From the NCBI GenBank assembly GCA_019136395.1, contig JAGVUH010000532.1, positions 1 to 14,330 of the forward strand: DNA of 14,330 nucleotides. Reading direction: 5' to 3'. Below are positions 1-14,330 of this stretch, in pieces; the first letter of the stretch is position 1, and every line of letters starts with the position of its first letter. The translations under genes were made by a program, and so were the position numbers. The stretch comes from Gammaproteobacteria bacterium (lineage in GTDB: Bacteria; Pseudomonadota; Gammaproteobacteria; Chromatiales; Chromatiaceae). The notes beneath the pieces are model-generated. The model ran no database searches, was not told the origin of the DNA, and saw only the letters and a list, made by a program, of their open reading frames with translations.

Positions 1-172
1 CACCGGCGCCTGCGAACTGCCCGAAGGCGTCGAGATGGTCATGCCTGGCGACAACGTCAAGATGACCATCAAACTCATCGCCCCCATCGCCATGACCGAA
101 GGCCTGCGCTTCGCGGTGCGCGAAGGTGGACGGACCGTGGGCGCGGGCGTGGTCTCCAAGGTTATCGAGTAA
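1..172 (+). CDS. tuf: Elongation factor Tu, C-terminal end (partial, 5' end outside window)
   Basis: Reading from base 2 gives 56 residues and a TAA stop. They match the C-terminal beta-barrel (domain 3) of EF-Tu, including [38 protein letters not shown] and the ending VVSKVIE. EF-Tu is the GTPase that delivers aminoacyl-tRNA to the ribosomal A site in the cytoplasm. This is the upstream copy of two; the second begins at 14217. A strong hairpin terminator follows within 7 nt of the stop, so this gene probably ends its own transcript. Only the tail is visible, so nothing can be said about the GTPase domain. The family assignment is essentially certain. Confidence 0.97.
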   Translation, partial: TGACELPEGVEMVMPGDNVKMTIKLIAPIAMTEGLRFAVREGGRTVGAGVVSKVIE

Positions 173-178
173 GCGTCA

Positions 179-243
179 GGCCTCAGCCCAGCGCGCTGAC
201 CTTGCCTTAGGTCCGCGCGCTGAGCCTGAGGCCCAAATTTTTT
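179..243 (+). terminator. Intrinsic terminator after tuf
   Basis: A long three-segment hairpin is visible. GGCCTCAG (179-186) pairs with 226-233, CAGCGCGC (189-196) pairs with 215-222, and GACCT (198-202) pairs with 209-213, leaving a 6-nt loop. After CAAA comes a run of six T (238-243). Stem plus U-tract is the classic Rho-independent form. The last T is directly followed by the first base of tRNA-Trp, so the terminator lies between tuf and the tRNA with no spacer. Confidence 0.9.
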
Positions 244-319
<76 letters not shown>

Positions 320-352
320 CTTTCCTCCCGCGCTGATCAGGGCGGTACCTGA

Positions 353-730
353 ATGAATGCAAAAGTCGAGGCTGGCGCCACCAGTTTGGATACCGCCAAA
401 CTGGCGGCGGCGGCCCTTTTGTTGATTGCCGGCATTTTCGCCTTCTACTTCTTCGCGGATTATTCGACCCTACTCCGGGTTCTTGGTCTGCTGATCATCG
501 GTGGCGCGGCGGCGGCGATTGCCTTGCAGACCCAAGTCGGGCGGCAACTCTGGCAGTTCGTTGGCGATGCCCGCACCGAAGTGCGCAAGGTGGTCTGGCC
601 GACCCGGCAGGAAACGCTGCAAACGACCCTGATCGTCGTCGTCATGGTCCTGATCCTGGGCATCGTCCTCTGGCTGTTCGACATGATGCTCATGGCCATT
701 CTGCGTCATCTCACGGGCCAGGGAGGCTGA
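353..730 (+). CDS. secE: Preprotein translocase subunit SecE
   Basis: The 125-residue product matches the three-helix proteobacterial SecE (E. coli 127 aa). SecE is the inner-membrane subunit that clamps SecY in the SecYEG protein-conducting channel. Hydrophobic segments lie at about residues 15-35, 40-60 and 92-116. The signature amphipathic motif [13 protein letters not shown] (76-88) precedes the last, conserved transmembrane helix. The gene starts 33 nt after tRNA-Trp. No strong Shine-Dalgarno is visible upstream of this ATG. It lies 2 nt before nusG, so the pair is cotranscribed and probably translationally coupled. Confidence 0.97.
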   Translation: MNAKVEAGATSLDTAKLAAAALLLIAGIFAFYFFADYSTLLRVLGLLIIGGAAAAIALQTQVGRQLWQFVGDARTEVRKVVWPTRQETLQTTLIVVVMVLILGIVLWLFDMMLMAILRHLTGQGG

Positions 731-732
731 TC

Positions 733-1266
733 ATGGCCATGCGCTGGTTTGTCATCCACGCCTTTTCCGGCATGGAAAATCAGGTGAAGCGGTCGCTGGA
801 GGATCGCATCAAGCGCGCGGGCATGGAGGACCAGTTCGGCGAGATCCTGGTGCCCACCGAGACGGTCGTGGAGATGCGCAACGGCCAGCAGCACAAGGTG
901 GAACGTAAGTTCTTCCCCGGCTATGTCCTGGTCCACATGGAAATGTCGGATGAGACCTGGCATCTGGTGCGGGATGTGCCGAAGGTGATGGGGTTCATCG
1001 GCGGGCATGGCGACCGACCCGCTCCCATCCCCGACATGCAGGCCAACGCGATCCTGCAGCGGATGCAGGATGGCGCCGCCAAACCCAGGCCCAAGGTGCT
1101 CTACGAACCGGGGGAAATGGTCCGGGTCATCGATGGACCCTTCACGGATTTCACGGGCGTGGTCGAAGAGGTCGATTACGACAAGAATCGCCTCAAGGTC
1201 TCCGTGCTGGTCTTTGGCCGCGCGACCCCGGTAGATCTTGAGTTTTCCAAGGTGGAAAAGGGCTGA
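733..1266 (+). CDS. nusG: Transcription termination/antitermination factor NusG
   Basis: The 177-residue product (E. coli 181) has the NGN domain (about residues 4-95, with [12 protein letters not shown] at 59-70) and a C-terminal KOW domain (about 125-160, [26 protein letters not shown]). NusG binds the clamp of RNA polymerase, suppresses pausing, and through KOW contacts Rho or ribosomal protein S10. The ATG is preceded by GGGAGG overlapping the end of secE. No terminator with a T-tract follows; 175 nt separate it from rplK. It sits beside the rpoB and rpoC genes whose products it binds. Confidence 0.98.
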   Translation: MAMRWFVIHAFSGMENQVKRSLEDRIKRAGMEDQFGEILVPTETVVEMRNGQQHKVERKFFPGYVLVHMEMSDETWHLVRDVPKVMGFIGGHGDRPAPIPDMQANAILQRMQDGAAKPRPKVLYEPGEMVRVIDGPFTDFTGVVEEVDYDKNRLKVSVLVFGRATPVDLEFSKVEKG

Positions 1267-1360
1267 AGCCCTGGCCTAGGGTCATCACCCCCAGCCGCCC
1301 AGTCGCTTGTCCTTCGCGGATTTTCCCGAGCAAACCTTACACGCTCGGTCATTTAACGAT

Positions 1361-1437
1361 GCCGCCCATCCTATTGGAATTGGGCGGTGAGGGGAGCCGG
1401 TCTCCTTCCACCGGCGTCAGTACCCAGCTAATGAGGA
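1361..1437 (+). promoter_or_regulatory. rplK-rplA leader with probable L1 autoregulatory site
   Basis: Just upstream of rplK, TGGG (1381-1384) can pair with CCCA (1423-1426). This encloses GTGAG (1387-1391), a perfect 6-bp hairpin GCCGGT/ACCGGC (1396-1401 with 1410-1415), and AGTACCC on the 3' side. A stem with GTGAG opposite a TACCC strand resembles the E. coli L11-operon leader where free L1 binds to repress translation. An alternative hairpin CCGCCCA/TGGGCGG (1362-1368 with 1381-1387) uses the same TGGG bases, so the two folds exclude each other. The Shine-Dalgarno GAGGA is at 1433-1437. The assignment as an L1 site is by resemblance and position. Confidence 0.5.
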
Positions 1438-1441
1438 AAAA

Positions 1442-1873
1442 ATGGCAAAGAAGATAACAGCTTATATTAAGCTGCAAGTCAAGGCGGGCGAGGCCAATCC
1501 CAGTCCGCCCGTGGGCCCGGCCCTTGGTCAGAAGGGCGTGAACATCATGGAATTCTGCAAGGCGTTCAACGCCAAGACGCAGAATCTGGAAAAGGGCATG
1601 CCGATTCCAGTGGTGATCACCGTCTACGCCGATCGCAGCTTCACCTTCATCACCAAGACCCCCCCCGCCACCGTCCTGCTCAAAAAGGCGGCCGGCGTGA
1701 CCCGGGGCAGCAAGACGCCGCACACGACCAAGATCGGTACCGTCACCCGCGCCCAGCTCGAGGAGATCGCCGCGGTCAAGATGCCGGACCTGACGGCGGC
1801 GGACATGGATGCCGCGGTGCGTACCATCGCGGGCAGTGCCCGTGCCATGGGTCTGAACGTGGAGGGCGTCTGA
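1442..1873 (+). CDS. rplK: 50S ribosomal protein L11
   Basis: The 143-residue product (E. coli 142) aligns end to end with L11. The N-terminal domain carries [14 protein letters not shown] (22-35), and the C-terminal rRNA-binding domain starts around [15 protein letters not shown] (71-85). L11 binds 23S rRNA at the GTPase-associated centre at the base of the L12 stalk, where elongation factors and RelA are sensed. The start is set by a good Shine-Dalgarno (GAGGA) and the invariant MAKK N-terminus. The stop is followed after 1 nt by rplA, indicating tight cotranscription. Confidence 0.99.
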   Translation: MAKKITAYIKLQVKAGEANPSPPVGPALGQKGVNIMEFCKAFNAKTQNLEKGMPIPVVITVYADRSFTFITKTPPATVLLKKAAGVTRGSKTPHTTKIGTVTRAQLEEIAAVKMPDLTAADMDAAVRTIAGSARAMGLNVEGV

Positions 1874-1874
1874 G

Positions 1875-2567
1875 ATGGCCAAATTATCCAAGCGCATGCA
1901 GGCGCTCCGCGCCGGTTTCGATAAGAAGAAGGTCTACCCGGCCGAGGAAGCCTTCAACCTGCTCAAGGACCTGTCAAAGGTCAAGTTCCTGGAAAACGTC
2001 GATGTCGCGGTCAACCTGGGCGTCGATCCGCGCAAGTCGGACCAGGTGGTGCGTGGTGCCACCGTCCTGCCCAATGGTATCGGCAAGCAGGTCCGCGTGG
2101 CCGTCTTCTGCCAGGGTGGCGCGGCCGAGGCCGCGACCGCGGCCGGCGCCGACCGCGTGGGCATGGAAGACCTGGCCGAGGAGATGAAGGCCGGTAATCT
2201 CAACTATGACGTGGTCATCGCCTCTCCGGATGCCATGCGGGTGGTCGGGCAGTTGGGTCGACTCCTGGGCCCCCGTGGTCTCATGCCCAACCCCAAGGTG
2301 GGAACCGTGACCGCGGACGTCGCCGAGGCGGTGCGTAACGCCAAGGCGGGCCAGGTGCGCTATCGCACCGACAAGTCCGGCATCATCCATTGCCCCTTGG
2401 GCAAGATCACCTTCGAACCCGTCGCCTTGCGGGAAAATCTCGAGGCCCTGCTGCGGAACCTGATGAAGGTCAAACCCAGCACCTCCAAGGGCGTTTACAT
2501 GCGCAAGGTGACCGTGTCAACCACCATGGGGCCTGGCCTGACCATCGACCATCAGGCACTCATCTGA
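1875..2567 (+). CDS. rplA: 50S ribosomal protein L1
   Basis: The 230-residue product (E. coli 234) is full-length L1. The conserved core [30 protein letters not shown] and the C-terminal VSTTMGPG are clear. L1 forms the mobile L1 stalk that moves deacylated tRNA out of the E site, and in related bacteria free L1 represses its own mRNA by binding the rplK leader. The ATG overlaps the region of the rplK stop (1 nt spacing), consistent with translational coupling. The C-terminus is a few residues shorter than in E. coli, within family variation. Confidence 0.99.
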   Translation: MAKLSKRMQALRAGFDKKKVYPAEEAFNLLKDLSKVKFLENVDVAVNLGVDPRKSDQVVRGATVLPNGIGKQVRVAVFCQGGAAEAATAAGADRVGMEDLAEEMKAGNLNYDVVIASPDAMRVVGQLGRLLGPRGLMPNPKVGTVTADVAEAVRNAKAGQVRYRTDKSGIIHCPLGKITFEPVALRENLEALLRNLMKVKPSTSKGVYMRKVTVSTTMGPGLTIDHQALI

Positions 2568-2695
2568 GGCCAGCCCCTGGTCCGGGCCCGAGGAGGGCCT
2601 GGCCGCGCCCCCAAAGATGGAGGGGCGTTCTTTCTGGGGGCCTGACCGAAGGGTCCGGCCCCATCCGTTCTTTGGGGCCCCGGCTGTAGCCGGGG
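2568..2695 (+). promoter_or_regulatory. Hairpin cluster downstream of rplA
   Basis: This is the first part of a 364-nt gene-free stretch. Directly after the rplA stop, GGCCAG (2568-2573) pairs with CTGGCC (2599-2604), with an inner GCCC/GGGC. Two similar hairpins follow: GCCCCCA/TGGGGGC (2607-2613 with 2635-2641) and GGCCCCA/TGGGGCC (2657-2663 with 2673-2679). In both, the 3' arm is preceded by CGTTCTTT (2626-2633 and 2666-2673). A third, CCCCGGC TGTA GCCGGGG (2678-2695), overlaps the second by two bases, so they compete. No hairpin has a following T-tract, so termination is not assured. No convincing promoter was found. Confidence 0.5.
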
Positions 2696-2709
2696 ACCGT
2701 CAAAGACCG

Positions 2710-2924
2710 CGGGCGTCCGGGTGGCATGAGGGACAGGTTGCCACGCCGGGCTTAATCACTGCGTGCCCGCGCAGACGGTGCTCCCGAATCGGTTCAGCCG
2801 TTGCGCGAGTGGCGGCGCAGGCCTGAAGACGGCGCACTTCACCGTCGCCCTGCTCGGTTGTGGATGACCGGGGCGGCAATCGGCGGGGGTCTTATCCCCC
2901 GGCAACTATCGACAGCAGGAGGTG
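2710..2924 (+). promoter_or_regulatory. rplJ-rplL structured leader (probable L10/L12 autoregulatory leader)
   Basis: This long untranslated leader precedes rplJ. GTGGC (2721-2725) can pair with GCCAC (2740-2744) and be extended by CCGG/CCGG across a small bulge. Further on, TGCGC/GCGCA flanks GAG, and CGGGGG (2884-2889) pairs with CCCCCG (2896-2901) shortly before the Shine-Dalgarno AGGAGGTG (2917-2924). In gammaproteobacteria the rplJL leader is bound by the L10-(L12)4 complex to repress translation. Position and length fit that class, but I could not identify its consensus core by eye. Confidence 0.4.
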
Positions 2925-2931
2925 ACGAACT

Positions 2932-3459
2932 GTGGCGCTGAATTATGCCCAGAAAGAAACCATCGTCGCCGAGGTCGCGGAAGTCGCGAAGAAAGCCTAT
3001 TCGGCCGTTGGCGCCGAGTACCGGGGTTTGACCGTCGCGCAGATGACCCAGCTTCGCGTGGAGGCACGCAAGGCCGGTGTCTATGTGCGGGTGGTCAAAA
3101 ACACCCTGGCCAGGCGCGCTGTGGAAGGTACGGACTTCGCCTGTATCCAGGAGGCGCTCAAGGGACCCATGGTCCTGGCCTTCTCCCAGACGGATCCGAG
3201 TTCCGCGGCGCGGGTCATCGAGGCCTTCGCCAAGGGCAACAATGCCCTCAAGGTCAGCCTCGTGTCCATTGGCGGTAAATTGCTCGCCCCCTCGGAGCTT
3301 GGCACCCTGGCCAAGATGCCGACCTACGAGCAGGCCATTTCCCAACTCATGTCCGTCATGAAGGCCCCGGTGCAGAAACTCGCGGCGACCATCAACGAGG
3401 TCCCGGGCAAGCTTGTCCGCACCCTCGCGGCGGTCCGCGATGCCAAAGAGGCGGCCTGA
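2932..3459 (+). CDS. rplJ: 50S ribosomal protein L10
   Basis: The 175-residue product (E. coli 165) is L10, which anchors L7/L12 dimers to 23S rRNA and forms the base of the stalk that recruits translation GTPases. The N-terminal half shows the family pattern (EYRGLTVAQMTQLRVEARKAGVYVRVVKNTLARRAVEG) and the C-terminal helix that carries L12 dimers follows. The start codon is GTG, supported by AGGAGG 9 nt upstream and by the alignment of ALNYAQKETIV with other L10 N-termini. A 58-nt gap separates it from rplL. Confidence 0.98.
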   Translation: MALNYAQKETIVAEVAEVAKKAYSAVGAEYRGLTVAQMTQLRVEARKAGVYVRVVKNTLARRAVEGTDFACIQEALKGPMVLAFSQTDPSSAARVIEAFAKGNNALKVSLVSIGGKLLAPSELGTLAKMPTYEQAISQLMSVMKAPVQKLAATINEVPGKLVRTLAAVRDAKEAA

Positions 3460-3517
3460 CCCCTGGGGTCCGGTCCTCGTCACGGCATCTAACAGCTATT
3501 CGAATTAGGAGAAATCC

Positions 3518-3895
3518 ATGTCCGTTTCCAAAGAAGACATCCTGGAAGCCATCGCCAACATGACCGTCATGGATGTTGTCGACCTGATCAGCGCGATGGA
3601 AGAGAAGTTCGGCGTCACCGCCGCCGCGGCCGTCGCCGTGGCGGCTGGCCCCGCCGCCGCCGCCGCGGAACCCGTCGAGGAGCAGACCGAGTTCAACGTG
3701 GTCCTCACGGGCTTCGGGGAAAACAAGGTCGGCGTCATCAAGGTCGTGCGCGCCCTGACGGGCCTGGGCCTCAAGGAGGCCAAGGATGCCGTCGAAGGCG
3801 TGCCCACGGTCCTCAAGGAAGGCATCTCCAAGGACGAGGCGGCCGCCGCCAAGAAGCAGCTCGAAGAGGCGGGCGCCACTGTCGAGGTCAAGTAA
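3518..3895 (+). CDS. rplL: 50S ribosomal protein L7/L12
   Basis: The 125-residue product (E. coli 121) has the three parts of L7/L12: an N-terminal dimerisation domain (about 1-31), an Ala/Pro-rich flexible hinge (about 32-52), and a globular C-terminal domain (about 53-125) with [30 protein letters not shown] that contacts EF-G and EF-Tu. It is the only multicopy ribosomal protein, and it is coded directly after its anchor L10. A strong AGGAGA Shine-Dalgarno (3507-3512) lies 5 nt before the ATG, fitting its need for higher translation than rplJ. Confidence 0.99.
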   Translation: MSVSKEDILEAIANMTVMDVVDLISAMEEKFGVTAAAAVAVAAGPAAAAAEPVEEQTEFNVVLTGFGENKVGVIKVVRALTGLGLKEAKDAVEGVPTVLKEGISKDEAAAAKKQLEEAGATVEVK

Positions 3896-3910
3896 TCCCG
3901 CTCTTGCGGC

Positions 3911-4065
3911 GTCGCGCGTCACGCGCGACAGGAAGGCTGGCGATCCGCGGATCGCCGGCCTTTCTCCGTTTGCGTTGCGTTACCACTGAACACGCAACCA
4001 TCGGGCGGGACCGCTGTCCATAGGCGGTCGGCATCCGACCCGATCCGTCACCCCTACCGGGTGAC
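3911..4065 (+). promoter_or_regulatory. rplL-rpoB spacer with attenuator-like hairpin and further stems
   Basis: The 205-nt spacer holds a series of perfect inverted repeats. GTCGCGCG/CGCGCGAC (3911-3918 with 3922-3929) has a 3-nt loop. A 15-bp stem (3931-3945 with 3950-3964, three wobbles, CGCG tetraloop) runs into a T-rich stretch (3961-3971) and looks like a partial terminator. Then come GTTGCGT/ACGCAAC (3974-3980 with 3992-3998), the competing pairs GACCGC/GCGGTC (4009-4014 with 4024-4029) and GGTCGG/CCGACC (4026-4031 with 4035-4040), and GTCACCC/GGGTGAC (4047-4053 with 4059-4065). In E. coli this interval carries an attenuator and an RNase III site that lower rpoBC relative to rplJL; the same role is inferred here. 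Confidence 0.65.
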
Positions 4066-4100
4066 CCAGATTTCCAGCAGCACGTCGAGGGTAAGGCAGC

Positions 4101-8273
<4,173 letters not shown>

Positions 8274-8287
8274 GGCCCCCGGGGGTT

Positions 8288-8315
8288 CGCGGCGGGCCCA
8301 CCGGGCACCGCCGCG
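8288..8315 (+). other. Strong hairpin in rpoB-rpoC spacer
   Basis: CGCGGCGG (8288-8295) pairs perfectly with CCGCCGCG (8308-8315). The stem continues as GCCC/GGGC (8296-8299 with 8303-8306) with one bulged A and a 3-nt loop, giving 12 base pairs. No T-tract follows, so it is not an intrinsic terminator. It could act in mRNA processing or stability between the two largest polymerase cistrons. The rest of the 120-nt spacer holds the rpoC Shine-Dalgarno (CGGAGA, 8381-8386) and nothing else recognised. Confidence 0.6.
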
Positions 8316-8393
8316 ATCCAGGCCGCTCCGTTCAAATCGCCTTCTCAGCTCGCGGGGCCAGTCCCCCGAGTCCTCCTTCACGGAGACATTGCA

Positions 8394-12614
<4,221 letters not shown>

Positions 12615-12635
12615 GCGGACGTCCCCTGGCTGAAT

Positions 12636-12655
12636 CCTGTCATGAAGTTGACAGG
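12636..12655 (+). other. Inverted repeat overlapping the str promoter -35
   Basis: CCTGTC (12636-12641) and GACAGG (12650-12655) form a perfect 6-bp inverted repeat with an 8-nt centre. The right arm shares bases with the TTGACA -35 element at 12648-12653. It might be a regulator site, a small end-of-rpoC hairpin, or chance; it has no T-tract. Confidence 0.3.
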
Positions 12656-12676
12656 GTAAGGGGGCGAACCTATACT
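12648..12676 (+). promoter_or_regulatory. Sigma70 promoter for rpsL-rpsG (str operon)
   Basis: A perfect -35 TTGACA (12648-12653) and a near-perfect -10 TATACT (12671-12676) are separated by exactly 17 bp. Transcription should begin near 12683-12687. The bases after the -10 (TCCGCG) form a GC-rich discriminator like those of stringently controlled ribosomal promoters, so repression by ppGpp/DksA is a reasonable inference. It is the only consensus-quality promoter I see in the window, and it gives rpsL-rpsG a start independent of rpoBC. Confidence 0.88.
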
Positions 12677-12690
12677 TCCGCGTCTTAGCT

Positions 12691-12712
12691 AAGCCGGCCT
12701 CCTGGCCGGCTT
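12691..12712 (+). terminator. 9-bp hairpin just after the str promoter start
   Basis: AAGCCGGCC (12691-12699) pairs perfectly with GGCCGGCTT (12704-12712) around the loop TCCT. The following bases (GACCATTT) make only a weak T-tract. It may end transcripts arriving from rpoBC. Because the promoter lies upstream, it would also form at the very 5' end of the rpsL mRNA, where it could protect or attenuate. The terminator role is uncertain. Confidence 0.45.
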
Positions 12713-12805
12713 GACCATTTCCCGGGCCGACGGTTGATCTCATGACGAGGGGTGCCGCCGGCCATGTTGCGTGTAGGCGCTCCGGCGCCCTTGGAGAGCG
12801 ATTGC

Positions 12806-13180
12806 ATGACAACCATCAATCAGTTGGTCCGCAAGCCGCGTAAGCGTCAGGTGGCCAAGAGTACGGTCCCGGCGCTGGAAGAGTGTCCGCAGAAAAGAGG
12901 CGTATGCACGCGCGTCTACACCACGACGCCAAAAAAGCCGAACTCTGCCTTGCGCAAAGTGGCGCGTGTGCGCCTGACCAACGGCTATGAAGTGACGTCT
13001 TACATCGGTGGTGAAGGCCATAATCTTCAGGAGCACTCCGTGGTGTTGATTCGTGGCGGTCGTGTCAAGGACCTGCCTGGTGTCCGTTACCACACCGTGC
13101 GTGGCACGCTGGATACCTCCGGCGTCGACAAGCGGCGCCAGGGTCGCTCGAAGTACGGCGCCAAGCGGCCGAAGAGCTGA
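12806..13180 (+). CDS. rpsL: 30S ribosomal protein S12
   Basis: The 124-residue product (same as E. coli) is complete S12, the decoding-centre protein that controls accuracy. The start [19 protein letters not shown] follows GGAGAG (12793-12798) by 7 nt; an in-frame ATG further upstream at 12752 would add 18 residues unlike any S12. [13 protein letters not shown] and [17 protein letters not shown] are intact. The lysines at 43 and 88 (mature K42 and K87) are the streptomycin-sensitive form, and D89 is the usual methylthiolation target. A 118-nt structured spacer separates it from rpsG. Confidence 0.99.
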   Translation: MTTINQLVRKPRKRQVAKSTVPALEECPQKRGVCTRVYTTTPKKPNSALRKVARVRLTNGYEVTSYIGGEGHNLQEHSVVLIRGGRVKDLPGVRYHTVRGTLDTSGVDKRRQGRSKYGAKRPKS

Positions 13181-13298
13181 TTCATCCAGAATCGTTATTA
13201 CCAATTCAGGCGTCCCGGGCTGGGCTGCAAAGCCGGCCGGGAAGCTCGCGATCTCTGCGGATCGCCTATCCTGCTTAAACAGGTCGGAGCTCACATTA
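13181..13298 (+). promoter_or_regulatory. rpsL-rpsG intercistronic region (probable S7 regulatory target)
   Basis: The spacer folds into several stems. CCCGG (13214-13218) pairs with CCGGG (13237-13241) and encloses GGCT GCAA AGCC (13223-13234). GCGATC (13248-13253) pairs with GATCGC (13260-13265), and CCTG (13270-13273) pairs with CAGG (13280-13283) next to the GGAG (13286-13289) of rpsG. In E. coli the similarly long rpsL-rpsG spacer is bound by S7 to repress its own synthesis. The function here rests on position and foldedness, not on a matched binding sequence. Confidence 0.45.
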
Positions 13299-13769
13299 AT
13301 GCCCAGAAGACGTATTGTCGCGCGCCGTCAGGTGCTGCCAGACCCTAAATTTGGAAGCCATCTCCTGGCTAAGTTCGTGAACATGCTCATGGAAGATGGC
13401 AAGAAGTCCGTTGCCGAGCGCATCATGTACGGGGCGCTGGAAACCATGGCCACCAAGAAGGGTGGGGAACCCCTGAATCTGCTTGATCAGGCGATGGAAA
13501 ACGTCCGCCCGGTCGTGGAGGTCAAGTCCCGGCGGGTGGGTGGAGCTACCTATCAGGTGCCCGTGGAGGTGCGTCCCGCCCGGCGTAATTCCCTCGCGAT
13601 GCGCTGGCTGATCGATGCGGCCGGCAAGCGTTCGGAGAAATCCATGGCTCTGCGTCTGGCCGGCGAATTGATGGACGCGGCGGATGCGCGCGGAACCGCG
13701 GTTAAGAAAAAGGAAGATACCCATCGCATGGCAGAGGCGAATAAGGCCTTCTCGCACTATCGCTGGTAA
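13299..13769 (+). CDS. rpsG: 30S ribosomal protein S7
   Basis: The 156-residue product is full-length S7, the primary 16S rRNA binder that organises assembly of the 30S head and lines the E site. Recognisable segments are [52 protein letters not shown] (the beta-hairpin) and the C-terminal [19 protein letters not shown]. The start is fixed by GGAG 9 nt upstream and the family N-terminus; upstream in-frame codons overlap rpsL in another frame and are not S7-like. In related genomes fusA follows directly; here no gene is found for 447 nt. Confidence 0.99.
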   Translation: MPRRRIVARRQVLPDPKFGSHLLAKFVNMLMEDGKKSVAERIMYGALETMATKKGGEPLNLLDQAMENVRPVVEVKSRRVGGATYQVPVEVRPARRNSLAMRWLIDAAGKRSEKSMALRLAGELMDAADARGTAVKKKEDTHRMAEANKAFSHYRW

Positions 13770-14216
13770 GCCGCCAGTCCGTCGGGTAGGTCGCCGTCGA
13801 TTCAGCGGGTGCATGCATGCGCAACCTCGGGCATTAGCTCCTGGTTTAGCAGAGAAACAAATCGAGCGGCCACTCAGGATCGAGTCGGCTTCAGGAATTT
13901 GGGCAGGGAAACATGGCTCACGCGCCACGCTAGTTCGCGACGGTATCCGCGAACACAGGTCACGGGTAATACCCCCTCGCCTGTCCTGCGGATACCCAGC
14001 TCCTTAACAGGAGAATTCGTCAGGCGAGGAGGTCGTCTGGCAGGCCAGGGCACAGCTGCCCTGGGCGGAGATGTCCGGTCCCCACGGCCGGCTCGCATCT
14101 TTGACTGTGAAGGGATGCGTTATCACCGGCTAGCGATAGTCAGTAAGCATCGGGAGCAGGCCTTCAGGTCGTTGCCGCCGCCAAAACACACTAACCAGTT
14201 TTTCAGGTAGATCGGG
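13770..14216 (+). other. 447-nt gene-free spacer where fusA is expected; multiple perfect stems
   Basis: No EF-G coding sequence or other recognisable gene is present. The first 160 nt show no clear structure. From 13933 on there are successive perfect stems: GTTCGCG/CGCGAAC (13933-13939 with 13948-13954); CCTCGCCTG/CAGGCGAGG (13975-13983 with 14021-14029), which encloses CTCCT TAAC AGGAG (14000-14013); CCAGGGCA/TGCCCTGG (14045-14052 with 14057-14064); and GCCGG/CCGGC (14087-14091 with 14126-14130), which encloses CGCATC/GATGCG (14094-14099 with 14114-14119). I see no RNase P, tmRNA, 6S, riboswitch or group II intron domain V signature. It could be a structured RNA, a tuf leader, or the remains of a rearrangement. 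Confidence 0.5.
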
Positions 14217-14330
14217 ATGTCCAAAGCCAAATTCGAACGCAAGAAGCCGCACGTCAACGTCGGTACGATCGGCCACGTCGACCATGGCAAGACCACCTTA
14301 ACGGCGGCCATCACCATGCACCAGGCGAAG
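14217..14330 (+). CDS. tuf: Elongation factor Tu, N-terminal start (partial, 3' end outside window)
   Basis: The first 38 residues of EF-Tu are visible: [33 protein letters not shown], with the P-loop GHVDHGKT at 19-26. The ATG is preceded by AGGT (14205-14208) at 8-nt spacing, a modest Shine-Dalgarno. This is the second tuf copy, in the str-operon position. It is separated from rpsG by an unusual 447-nt spacer instead of fusA. No confident promoter was found in that spacer, so it may depend on the rpsL promoter or on an unrecognised one. Confidence 0.98.
   Translation, partial: MSKAKFERKKPHVNVGTIGHVDHGKTTLTAAITMHQAK

Noticed and set aside
1307..1357. Possible promoters between nusG and rplK (TTGTCC, TTTAAC)
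   Set aside because: No pair with acceptable spacing and sequence; too weak to report as a promoter.
12752..12805. Upstream in-frame ATG extending rpsL by 18 residues
   Set aside because: The extension is unlike any S12, and the inner ATG has a good Shine-Dalgarno and the conserved N-terminus.
13053..13298. Upstream extension of the rpsG frame
   Set aside because: It overlaps rpsL in another frame and precedes the canonical S7 start with its own ribosome site.
13914..13960. Possible relic of a fusA start (ATGGCTC, then CGGTATC..GC.AACA..GGT)
   Set aside because: Faint resemblance to codons for MAR...RYRNIG only with several indels and a stop, and no GTPase motif follows. The match is too weak, and the same bases form a perfect hairpin.
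14101..14140. TTGACT as a -35 for tuf
   Set aside because: No -10-like hexamer at 16-18 bp; the nearest candidates are at 13-14 or more than 24 bp.
13809..14210. 133-residue open frame filling the rpsG-tuf gap
   Set aside because: No recognisable domain, biased Arg/Ser/Pro make-up, no Shine-Dalgarno, and it runs through the stem-rich region; more likely chance.
13770..14216. Known RNA classes (RNase P RNA, tmRNA, 6S RNA, common riboswitches, group II intron) in the gap
   Set aside because: None of the conserved core sequences of these classes could be found by eye.

Overview
The window is a GC-rich bacterial transcription/translation locus that reads entirely on the + strand. Its order is tuf (3' end), tRNA-Trp, secE, nusG, rplK, rplA, rplJ, rplL, rpoB, rpoC, rpsL, rpsG, then a second tuf (5' end). 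The fused rif-str arrangement and the close match of every product to its Escherichia coli counterpart point to a gammaproteobacterium. A purple-sulfur/Chromatiales-like lineage is a guess from overall protein flavour only.

Layout. 1-319: the EF-Tu C-terminus ends, a strong intrinsic terminator follows, and its U-tract directly abuts tRNA-Trp(CCA). 353-1266: secE and nusG are 2 nt apart. 1267-2567: a leader with a probable L1 site, then rplK-rplA, 1 nt apart. 2568-3895: a 364-nt structured leader, then rplJ (GTG start) and rplL. 3896-4100: a spacer packed with hairpins, including an attenuator-like one. 4101-12614: rpoB and rpoC (TTG start). 12615-13769: a near-consensus sigma70 promoter, then rpsL and rpsG with a structured S7-type spacer. 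13770-14216: 447 nt with no credible gene where fusA is normally found. 14217-end: the EF-Tu N-terminus.

The genes make the core RNA polymerase subunits (beta, beta'), the elongation factor linking it to ribosomes (NusG), the L11/L1 and L10/L12 stalk proteins, S12 and S7, EF-Tu, and the SecE translocon subunit. Regulation appears to be mostly RNA-level: an L1 site, a rplJ leader, a rplL-rpoB attenuator and an S7 spacer. One clear promoter lies before rpsL.

The most unusual observations are losses. RpoC lacks, cleanly and in frame, the 27 residues matching E. coli beta' 887-913. These hold three of the four cysteines of the second zinc site. It also lacks 12 residues matching 997-1008. fusA is absent between rpsG and tuf, and the space holds a run of perfect stems that looks like a structured RNA or the scar of a rearrangement. 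No defence system, mobile element or CRISPR array is visible.
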